Shown: piece by piece, positions 1 to 6,217 of the stretch | Position numbering within the stretch: position 1 is the stretch's first letter | Layout: the number at the start of each line of letters is the position of its first letter | DNA from: Thermoleophilaceae bacterium | GTDB lineage: Bacteria > Actinomycetota > Thermoleophilia > Solirubrobacterales > Thermoleophilaceae | NCBI GenBank assembly: GCA_013695855.1 | Contig: JACCZR010000271.1 | Span: 1 to 6,217, forward strand | DNA length: 6,217 nucleotides | Direction: 5' to 3' | Program-made: the position numbers and the translations under genes | The notes under the pieces: model-generated | Databases searched by the model: none | The model's input: only the letters and a program-made list of their open reading frames with translations | Told to the model about the DNA's origin: nothing

Positions 1-371
1 CCCCGCCGCCGCCCACTCCCGAGCAGCCGGCGCCGCCCGGGCCCACGGAGCCCGACCCGGCCACCGAGGACAAACAGGAGGCGCCCGGAGCCCCCACCGA
101 GGAGGAGAAGGGGCGCTACGAGCGGTACTGCAAGATGAAGGACGCCGAGCCCTCCCACAGCGACAAGAAGTTCTGCGAGGAGTACCGCAAGAAGTACCTG
201 CAGGGCCAGGGCGCCGAGGAGGACGAGCAGAACCAGCCGGCTGGCGAGAAGTCCGACGAGCCGGACTCGGGGCCCCTGGCCTTCACCGGCCTCGATATCT
301 GGCAGCTCGTGCTGCTGGCGCTGGTCCTGGTCGGCGGCGGCCTGGGAGCGCGGCGCCTGCTCGCCAACTAG
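1..371 (+). CDS. Sortase-anchored surface protein, C-terminal part (5' end outside window)
   Basis: The open frame runs from the left edge (first full codon at 3) to the TAG at 369-371, giving 122 visible residues; the ATG at 135 is internal, because the same low-complexity frame continues upstream of it. The visible part starts with a Pro/Glu/Thr-rich stretch typical of a cell-wall-spanning stalk. A charged segment follows with two cysteines 15 residues apart (codons 129-131 and 174-176) inside Tyr/Lys/Glu-rich helical sequence. The C-terminus has the three parts of a sorting signal: LAFTG (276-290), about 18 hydrophobic residues, and a short tail with RR. LAxTG is the motif known for class E sortases, and a sortase gene follows 31 bases downstream, so the two are probably co-transcribed. 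I do not recognise the ectodomain; its function cannot be told from this fragment. Confidence 0.8.
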   Translation, partial: PPPPTPEQPAPPGPTEPDPATEDKQEAPGAPTEEEKGRYERYCKMKDAEPSHSDKKFCEEYRKKYLQGQGAEEDEQNQPAGEKSDEPDSGPLAFTGLDIWQLVLLALVLVGGGLGARRLLAN

Positions 372-402
372 CCCGCACCGGCCACTCCTACACAGAGGCG
401 TG

Positions 403-1008
403 ATGCGTTCCTTCCTGCGCTTCGTCGCCGCCGTGATGACCGTCAGCGGGGTGCTTCTGCTGGCCGACGCGGCGGCGACCCTCACCTGGCAGGAGCCGGT
501 CTCCTATCTCACCTCGCTATTTCGGCAGAACAGCCTCGAGTCGGCGCTGGCCGACGCGCCCAACCGGGTGCGCGAGCGACAACCGCTGAAGGGCGACGCG
601 ATCGGCCGCATCGAGCTCCCGGCGCTCGGCCGCCGATACCTCCTCGTCGAGGGCACGGACACCGGCGACCTGCGTAAGGGGCCCGGCCACTACTCCGACA
701 CCCCGCTGCCGGGGGAGCGCGGAACGGTCGGCGTCGCCGGGCATCGCACCACTCACGGCGCGCCGTTTCGCACGATCGACAAGCTGCGGCCGGGCGACCG
801 CATCGTGATGGACATGACCTACGGCCGCTTCGTCTACCGCGTCGACAGGACGCGGATCGTGGCGCCCTCGGAGATCTCGGTGAAGCGCCCGGTGGGCTAC
901 GACCAGCTCATCCTCAGCGCCTGCCACCCGCTCTACAGCGCCGCCCAGCGGATCGTGGTCTTCGCGCGCTTCGTCAAAAGGGAGCCAGCGCGGGTGGCGG
1001 GGGGATGA
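403..1008 (+). CDS. Class E sortase (LAxTG transpeptidase)
   Basis: This is a membrane-anchored cysteine transpeptidase that cleaves a sorting signal between Thr and Gly and joins the protein to the cell wall. The product is 201 residues. An N-terminal hydrophobic anchor (about residues 3-24) is followed by a linker and the sortase beta-barrel from about residue 65. The catalytic residues are visible: His in VAGHRTTH (H114), Cys in LSACHP (C174) and Arg in AQRIVVFAR (R183). The Cys-to-Arg distance is nine, and the CHP...R-IV arrangement is typical of class E. GTG at 400 and ATG at 403 are in frame; ATG 403 is preferred because AGAGG (394-398) lies four bases before it but only one before the GTG. 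The adjacent upstream gene ends in an LAFTG signal and is the likely substrate. The 3' end overlaps a short opposite-strand ORF. Confidence 0.92.
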   Translation: MRSFLRFVAAVMTVSGVLLLADAAATLTWQEPVSYLTSLFRQNSLESALADAPNRVRERQPLKGDAIGRIELPALGRRYLLVEGTDTGDLRKGPGHYSDTPLPGERGTVGVAGHRTTHGAPFRTIDKLRPGDRIVMDMTYGRFVYRVDRTRIVAPSEISVKRPVGYDQLILSACHPLYSAAQRIVVFARFVKREPARVAGG

Positions 1009-1120
1009 CGCCGCCTTCGAGGTTCGATTGGTCGCGCGACTCGAAGAAGAGGATCAGCGCAACGACGAGGGCCACGGAGACGGCGAGCACCGCCGTCCAG
1101 TAGAGGACTCCGCGTAGCAC
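974..1120 (-). CDS. Small single-pass membrane protein (48 aa), tentative
   Basis: On the minus strand a 48-codon frame opens at GTG (1120-1118) and ends at TGA (976-974). It reads as a short basic N-terminus (MLRG), a 20-odd residue hydrophobic helix (LYWTAVLAVSVALVVALILFF), a charged ESRDQSN segment and a Pro-rich tail. The sharp boundaries of the hydrophobic stretch and the flanking charges look like a real membrane protein rather than a chance frame. Doubts remain: an in-frame TGA lies eight codons upstream, GTG is the only usable start, no Shine-Dalgarno sequence precedes it, and the last 35 bases overlap the sortase gene on the other strand. It could be a real small gene, a 5'-truncated relic, or chance. 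I know no family for it. Confidence 0.4.
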   Translation of the reverse strand: MLRGVLYWTAVLAVSVALVVALILFFESRDQSNLEGGVIPPPPALAPF

Positions 1121-1229
1121 GCGGCGATCATAAAGGCGAGGCGCTCAGCGGCGCCGGGCACGACCAGGGGGATTGCAGGCAGGCCAACCGTCCTCTCATT
1201 CGCCGCCCACCAGCGCCGGGACGTGCCAG

Positions 1230-1907
1230 TCAGCCCTTTCCGGTCTCCTCACGCAGGTCGCGCGGGGTGATCGCCCCGCTCTGCAGCGCCCGCTCCACCA
1301 GCTTCACCCGCTTCTGGTTCTGCGGTAGGTCCTCCACGCCGAACTTGGCGAACAGCGTGCGCAGGTGGGTCTTCACGGCGTCCACGCTTAGGAAGACCTC
1401 ACCGGCGATCTGCTGGTTGGGGGCAGGCGTGGCGTAGGCGCCGCCGTCGCCGTAGGGGCGGCACAGAGCGACGAGCACGGACTTCTGGGTGGCGGTGAGC
1501 GTCGCGTCGGGCACATCCTCGGCCAAGGCCGTCTCGGCCACGGTCGCTGCCGCCGAAGGCGCGCGGAACACCGCGGTGGTGGCGCCGAAGCGCAGCACGT
1601 CGCCGTCCTGTAGCCGGCGCCGTCCGGTGATGCGCTCCGCGTTTACGTAGGAGCCGTTGCGCGACAGGCCGTCGTCGCTAATCGTCCAGGCGCCCCCTAT
1701 CCGCACGAGCTCGGCATGCACGCGGGAGACCTCGTGATCCCAGTCGAGGGAGAGGTCGGCGTCCCGAGCGCGGCCCACCGTCAAGCGCTCGCCGGAGAGG
1801 GAGACGATCCGTTGGCGGTCGTCGCCGTCGCGCACCACCACGAAAGGCGTGCCCAGCCGCTCGGCCTCGATTTGGTCCTTGAGCTCGGCGGCCGACGCGC
1901 GGTGCAT
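1230..1907 (-). CDS. FHA domain protein with C-terminal LuxR-like helix-turn-helix
   Basis: The product is 225 residues, probably a cytoplasmic regulator that reads threonine phosphorylation. After a short helical lead (residues 1-30), an FHA domain spans about 35-115 with its signature phosphothreonine-binding residues: G45-R46, S61-R62-x-H64 and N84-G85. FHA domains bind phosphothreonine peptides. A linker of about 20 residues leads to a second domain (about 135-210). It begins LTATQKSVLVAL and contains NQQIAGE...SVDAVKTHLRTLF (about 164-186), which matches the recognition-helix pattern of LuxR/GerE-type DNA-binding domains. ATG 1907 is chosen because the residue run fits the family start as I remember it; no Shine-Dalgarno is visible, and TACCAT lies six bases upstream, as in a leaderless transcript. 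The frame stays open upstream only because it runs antisense through the kinase. The divergent Ser/Thr kinase is its natural partner. DNA binding is inferred. Confidence 0.88.
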   Translation of the reverse strand: MHRASAAELKDQIEAERLGTPFVVVRDGDDRQRIVSLSGERLTVGRARDADLSLDWDHEVSRVHAELVRIGGAWTISDDGLSRNGSYVNAERITGRRRLQDGDVLRFGATTAVFRAPSAAATVAETALAEDVPDATLTATQKSVLVALCRPYGDGGAYATPAPNQQIAGEVFLSVDAVKTHLRTLFAKFGVEDLPQNQKRVKLVERALQSGAITPRDLREETGKG

Positions 1908-1931
1908 GGGCTGATGGTATGAACGCGGGCA
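1908..1931. promoter_or_regulatory. 24-bp divergent region with overlapping candidate -10 elements
   Basis: Only 24 bases separate the start codons of the FHA gene (1907, -) and the kinase gene (1932, +). On the minus strand TACCAT (1919-1914) fits TAnnnT and ends six bases before the FHA ATG, the position expected for a leaderless transcript. On the plus strand TATGAA (1918-1923) lies eight bases before the kinase ATG. The two hexamers overlap. Neither gene has a Shine-Dalgarno sequence and no clear -35 box is seen, so promoter assignment rests on position and weak consensus. Confidence 0.4.
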
Positions 1932-3866
<1,935 letters not shown>

Positions 3867-3872
3867 CGAGCA

Positions 3873-3920
3873 CCACCCAAGGGTGGGAAAGGAACCACCC
3901 CGGGTGGCGCCGGACCACCC
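3873..3920. repeat. Alternating CCACCC / GGGTGG hexamer array
   Basis: Between the kinase and the secreted-protein gene, CCACCC occurs at 3873-3878, 3895-3900 and 3915-3920, and its complement GGGTGG at 3881-3886 and 3902-3907. Each GGGTGG can pair with the CCACCC on either side, giving mutually exclusive short GC hairpins. A further CCACCC lies at 3979-3984 next to the ribosome binding site of the downstream gene. No T-tract follows any of the hairpins, so a classical intrinsic terminator is unlikely. It could be an operator array, an mRNA structure, or a by-product of base composition. Confidence 0.5.
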
Positions 3921-3987
3921 CTTGGCCCTCTAGCTGGGACGGCGGCGCGACCGCAGACTCCTCCCATCGGATTCACCACCACCCACC

Positions 3988-3993
3988 AGGAGG
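3988..3993 (+). promoter_or_regulatory. Strong ribosome binding site AGGAGG
   Basis: A perfect AGGAGG stands five bases before the ATG at 3999 and fixes the start of the secreted-protein gene. It is the best Shine-Dalgarno in the window and contrasts with the FHA and kinase genes, which have none. It suggests high translation of this small protein. Confidence 0.85.
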
Positions 3994-3998
3994 AAACA

Positions 3999-4394
3999 AT
4001 GACCCGCACCGCCACCACCAAGTTCGTCGCCACCGCCCTCGCCGCCGTCTCGCTGGGCGCGGCGTCGCTCGGTACCGCCGGAACGGCTGAGGCCAAGTCG
4101 GCAGGAGCCAAGGTCTCGATCGAGGCCCAGCAGGGCGGCTTCTTCGGGTACGTGAAGAGCAAGAAGGAGTCCTGCGAGTCGGGCCGCAAGGTGACCCTCC
4201 TCAAGCAGACCGGTCGGAAGCGAAACGTTCGCCGCGATCAGAAGATCGGCAGCGACATCGCGCAGCCGAACGGTCCTGACTCGATGTGGTCCATCAACAC
4301 CGACGGGCAGGGCAAGTTCTACGCCTACGTGAAGGCGACCAAGAACTGCGGCAAGGCCTTCAGCAAGACGGTCAGGTCTGAGCCGGTCGAGTAG
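3999..4394 (+). CDS. Small secreted protein with two cysteines, function unknown
   Basis: The product is 131 residues. Residues 1-32 form a Sec signal peptide: basic start (MTRTATTK), an Ala/Leu-rich hydrophobic core, and a likely signal peptidase I site after AEA (cleavage A32/K33). The mature protein of about 99 residues is Lys-rich and has exactly two cysteines, C59 and C117, which could form a disulfide outside the cell. Segments such as GRKVTLLKQ, KIGSD, SMWSI and GKFYAYVKA look like alternating beta strands of a small Ig-like or transthyretin-like sandwich. From memory this pattern (C-x2-GRKVTL...IGSD...GKFYAYV...C) recurs in secreted proteins of Thermoleophilia; no enzyme motif is visible. 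The start is fixed by AGGAGG five bases upstream. It follows the kinase on the same strand with a 132-base gap containing a hexamer array, and a terminator follows, so it is probably its own transcription unit. Confidence 0.8.
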   Translation: MTRTATTKFVATALAAVSLGAASLGTAGTAEAKSAGAKVSIEAQQGGFFGYVKSKKESCESGRKVTLLKQTGRKRNVRRDQKIGSDIAQPNGPDSMWSINTDGQGKFYAYVKATKNCGKAFSKTVRSEPVE

Positions 4395-4417
4395 AGCGCA
4401 GAGCACATAGCGCAGTG

Positions 4418-4447
4418 AGGAGCCCGCTTCAGGCGGGCTTCTTGCTT
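4418..4447 (+). terminator. Intrinsic terminator after the secreted-protein gene
   Basis: AGCCCGC (4421-4427) pairs perfectly with GCGGGCT (4433-4439) around a five-base loop, and the stem can extend by about three more pairs outward (4418-4420 with 4440-4442, one G-T). A T-rich tail (TTCTTGCTTT, 4439-4448) follows on the plus strand. It lies 24 bases after the stop codon of the secreted-protein gene. The minus-strand gene ending at 4503 would read it without a T-tract, so the main direction is plus. Confidence 0.8.
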
Positions 4448-4502
4448 TCCGAGCGTCCGGCAGAGCGCGGTCCGGGGGGGCGGGCGCGGAGCGTGTCGGC
4501 GC

Positions 4503-5297
4503 TCAGGCGCGCGACGGGGCCGGCGTGAACTGCACGCCGTGGAGTCGCAGGCCGGGGTCGTCGGCCACGACACGTCCCTCGACCTCGTAGAGCCCGGGTT
4601 CGCGGTTCGCCCCAGAGAGCACTGCGTAGGCAGCGCCGGCCGAGAAGCTGAACTCGGCCGCCGCGCCGGCGTCCTCGGCCTCGAGGTAGTCCTCGCCCGG
4701 CAGCCAGTCGCGGACCAGCTGCAGTCGGTCGGCGTCGGCCGGCAGCGCGATGTCCGCGGTCTGCGGCTCCAGCAGGACACCGGGCGCGTCCTCGGGCCGC
4801 GCCGGCTCGAGCGGCGGCGGCGCCTGGAAGCCCGGGTCCAGCTCGGAGAGGACCTCGCCGATGGCCGCTTCGCAGTCGACGTAGTCGCCCTCTCCGTAGT
4901 GCACGTAGCGCAAGACTCCGCGCCGGTCGAACAGGTAGCGGCCGGGCCAGCCGCGGTTTCCGTATAAGCGCCATACCGCGAGCTCGGGATCCAGCAGCAC
5001 GGCATGCTCGATCTGGAGCCGCTCGACCGCCGCAGCCACGGTATCGCTGTCGCGGCCAAACGAGTAGCCGGGGCAGTGGACACCGATCACCCGCAGGCCC
5101 GCGCCGTGGTAGCGCTCGTGCCAGGCCTTCAAGTACGGCAGCGTGCGCAGCGAGTTCACGCGGGCGAAGTCCCAGAATTCGACCAGCGCGACATTTCTGC
5201 CGATCAGGCGATCCATGCGCAGGAAGGCGACGTTGAGCCAGTCCATGCGCGGCGGGAACTCGGGCGCGTGCAGCTCTTCTTCGGGGGGCGGTCTCAC
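4503..5297 (-). CDS. TlpA/DipZ-like thioredoxin-fold protein lacking the CxxC cysteines
   Basis: The product is 264 residues from GTG 5297. The N-terminal half is a thioredoxin/AhpC-TSA-like domain: VALVEFWDF (about 36-44), NSLRTLPYLKAWHERY, GLRVIGVH, a cis-proline region NRGWPGRYLFD (P118), and VLRYVHYGEGDY. This order and wording match the thioredoxin domain of DipZ/TlpA-type proteins, where the active site reads FWTYTCINCLRTLP. Here it reads FWDFARVNSLRTLP, so both active-site cysteines are replaced (R46, S49). The two remaining cysteines (C75, C142) lie elsewhere. The C-terminal portion (about 185-264) resembles the beta-rich C-terminal domain of DipZ. Thiol-disulfide exchange by the normal mechanism is not possible; a binding role is inferred. 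No signal peptide or membrane helix is seen. The start is uncertain: GTG 5297 keeps the APEF...WLN lead common in the family; ATG 5246 would cut it and GTG/ATG sites further up would extend it. No Shine-Dalgarno precedes 5297. Confidence 0.82.
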   Translation of the reverse strand: MRPPPEEELHAPEFPPRMDWLNVAFLRMDRLIGRNVALVEFWDFARVNSLRTLPYLKAWHERYHGAGLRVIGVHCPGYSFGRDSDTVAAAVERLQIEHAVLLDPELAVWRLYGNRGWPGRYLFDRRGVLRYVHYGEGDYVDCEAAIGEVLSELDPGFQAPPPLEPARPEDAPGVLLEPQTADIALPADADRLQLVRDWLPGEDYLEAEDAGAAAEFSFSAGAAYAVLSGANREPGLYEVEGRVVADDPGLRLHGVQFTPAPSRA

Positions 5298-5308
5298 GGG
5301 GAGAGGAA

Positions 5309-5314
5309 TAGGAT
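5309..5314 (+). promoter_or_regulatory. Candidate -10 element TAGGAT
   Basis: TAGGAT fits TAnnnT and lies 30 bases before the GTG at 5345, leaving room for a short leader that contains the AAGGAG ribosome site. It sits in the 47-bp gap between two divergent genes. No convincing -35 box is visible, so the call is weak. Confidence 0.3.
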
Positions 5315-5334
5315 GCCTCGTCCCGCCACAAACC

Positions 5335-5340
5335 AAGGAG
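5335..5340 (+). promoter_or_regulatory. Ribosome binding site AAGGAG deciding a GTG start
   Basis: AAGGAG ends four bases before GTG 5345 and supports that codon as the start of the diiron protein gene. Confidence 0.75.
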
Positions 5341-5344
5341 ACAC

Positions 5345-5974
5345 GTGGACTTCTTCACCCGCCTCGAAGCCGTGCGCGACCGCTGGAACGTGCTCGAGCA
5401 CCCGTTCTACAAGAGCTGGAGCGAGGGCGCGCTCAGCCGCGAGGACATCGGCTTCTACGCCGGCGAGTACCGCCACGCCGTCGTGGCCCTGGCCGACGCC
5501 GTGGGAGCAGCGGCTCGCGCGGCCGAGCCGGCCGTAAAGGCCGAGCTCGAGCAGCACGCCGCCGAGGAGGCCGCGCACATCGAGCTCTGGGACGCCTTCG
5601 GGGACGCCGTCGGCGCCGAGCACGGCCACGAGCCCCGGCCCGAGACGCGCGCGTGCGCCGAGGCCTGGACAGCCGGCGAGACCACGCTGGAGCGCCTGGT
5701 GGCCACCTACGCCGTCGAGGCAGCCCAGCCGGCGATCTCGAAGACCAAGCTCGAGGGTCTCCTCCGCCACTACCACGTCGAGGAGGGACCGGCCACCGAG
5801 TACTTCGCGCTGCACGCCGAGCTCGACGTCATGCACGCCGAGCACTCGCGCGAGCTGATCGAGGATCGCCTCGAGGGCGCCGACGCCGAGCGCCTGCTCG
5901 AAGTGGCCGAGACCGCCCTGCGCGGCAACTGGGAGCTGCTCGACGGCGTGGTCAACGCCCGCAGGATGGGCTAG
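5345..5974 (+). CDS. CADD/TenA-like heme-oxygenase-fold diiron protein (candidate self-sacrificing pABA synthase)
   Basis: The 209-residue, largely helical product belongs to the heme-oxygenase-like diiron oxidase superfamily (TenA, PqqC, UndA, CADD). Candidate metal ligands are E74/E75 and H78 in EEAAHIELW, E125 in TYAVEAAQP, and H157, D161 and H164 in LHAELDVMHAEH. As I remember chlamydial CADD, its ligands include E142, H174, D178 and H181, and K152 is the lysine consumed in making p-aminobenzoate. The spacing E125-K135-H157-D161-H164 is identical to that set. The N-terminal HPFY (Y22) matches the position of the tyrosine CADD consumes (Y27). The likely role is therefore a folate-related p-aminobenzoate source acting in the cytoplasm. 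A different substrate, as in other diiron relatives, is possible, since annotation in this superfamily is often loose. GTG 5345 is fixed by AAGGAG four bases upstream. It is divergent from the DipZ-like gene; no folate gene is visible beside it. Confidence 0.85.
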   Translation: MDFFTRLEAVRDRWNVLEHPFYKSWSEGALSREDIGFYAGEYRHAVVALADAVGAAARAAEPAVKAELEQHAAEEAAHIELWDAFGDAVGAEHGHEPRPETRACAEAWTAGETTLERLVATYAVEAAQPAISKTKLEGLLRHYHVEEGPATEYFALHAELDVMHAEHSRELIEDRLEGADAERLLEVAETALRGNWELLDGVVNARRMG

Positions 5975-6005
5975 CCCGGGAGAGCACAGCAGCTTCGACC
6001 CCGTT

Positions 6006-6217
6006 CTAGAAGATCAGTGCCCGGGTCAGCTCGGGCGAGACGTACAGCTCGATGAGGCCGGCGACCAGGAGGACGGGCACGGCGATGGCAGTCGTCACAA
6101 AGGTGGCGGCCAGCAGCTCGTGCCAGCTGCCCTTGCGGCTGGCGATGGTCCACGCCGCGAGGGGGAGGAAGAGCGCAGTCAGCTCTAGAACGGCGTGGGG
6201 GAGCAGCCCGACGAGGA
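6006..6217 (-). CDS. SpoIIM-family (stage II sporulation protein M) membrane protein, C-terminal part
   Basis: The minus-strand frame ends at TAG (6008-6006) and runs off the right edge, showing 69 residues. They include LLPHAVLELTALFLPLAAWTI, a hydrophobic segment VTTAIAVPVLLVAGLIE, and a final ELYVSPELTRALIF. The P-H-x2-L-E motif beginning one membrane segment and the AGLIE-x-YVSP ending are characteristic of the SpoIIM/DUF95 integral membrane family, whose E/H-containing segments lie near the membrane. In sporulating firmicutes SpoIIM takes part in engulfment; members in non-sporulating high-GC bacteria have no settled role. The gene converges on the diiron protein gene with a 31-base gap. 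The N-terminal part is outside the window. Confidence 0.82.
   Translation of the reverse strand, partial: LVGLLPHAVLELTALFLPLAAWTIASRKGSWHELLAATFVTTAIAVPVLLVAGLIELYVSPELTRALIF

Noticed and set aside
135..371. ATG 135 as the start of a 78-residue protein.
   Set aside because: There is no Shine-Dalgarno, and the same Pro/Glu-rich frame continues upstream to the window edge with compositionally matching sequence; a wall-anchored protein also needs an N-terminal signal peptide that this start would lack.
1140..1155. GGCGC...GCGCC hairpin in the convergent gap between the sortase and FHA genes.
   Set aside because: A five-base GC stem without a T-tract on either strand is expected by chance in DNA this GC-rich.
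1121..1229. Search for a further gene or RNA in the remaining gap before the FHA gene stop.
   Set aside because: No start with a ribosome site, no convincing frame and no strong structure was found.
5143..6009. A 288-codon plus-strand frame overlapping the DipZ-like and diiron genes.
   Set aside because: It is Arg/Pro-rich frame-shifted shadow sequence of two well-supported genes.
6001..6193. Ten-base inverted repeat CCGTTCTAGA (6001-6010) and TCTAGAACGG (6184-6193).
   Set aside because: One arm spans the stop codon and the other lies inside the SpoIIM-family coding sequence; there are no target duplications or element between them other than coding DNA, so it is probably chance.

Overview
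The window is very GC-rich, strongly codon-biased bacterial DNA, densely packed with genes on both strands. The gene set points to a high-GC actinobacterium. A class E sortase stands beside an LAFTG-type substrate. An FHA protein with a LuxR-like C-terminal helix-turn-helix lies divergent from a membrane Ser/Thr kinase. The secreted two-cysteine protein 'SGRKVTL...IGSD...GKFYAYV' resembles, from memory, proteins common in Thermoleophilia (Solirubrobacterales-like lineages). That placement is inference; no rRNA or other marker gene is present.

Layout, left to right. (1) Positions 1-1008 (+) hold the 3' end of a Pro/Glu-rich surface protein with a C-terminal sortase signal, followed 31 bases later by its probable class E sortase. 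(2) A 48-codon single-pass membrane ORF (974-1120, -) overlaps the sortase 3' end; it is short but looks protein-like. (3) An FHA-HTH protein (1230-1907, -) and a Ser/Thr kinase (1932-3866, +) diverge from a gap of only 24 bp. The kinase has one membrane span and an extracellular domain of seven blade-like repeats. (4) An array of alternating CCACCC/GGGTGG hexamers (3873-3920) precedes a small secreted protein (3999-4394, +), which ends at a good intrinsic terminator. (5) A TlpA/DipZ-like thioredoxin-fold protein without its CxxC cysteines (4503-5297, -) diverges from a heme-oxygenase-like diiron protein (5345-5974, +). The latter carries the residue spacing of chlamydial CADD, a self-sacrificing p-aminobenzoate synthase. 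(6) The 3' part of a SpoIIM-family membrane protein (6006-6217, -) runs off the right edge.

Two functional pairs stand out. The sortase and its substrate form a cell-wall anchoring unit. The kinase and the FHA-HTH protein form a plausible sensor-to-transcription route: extracellular ligand to propeller, kinase, phosphothreonine, FHA binding, then DNA. The remaining genes look like ordinary chromosomal neighbours. No mobile element, CRISPR array, tRNA or rRNA was seen. No stretch longer than 300 bases lacks a gene.
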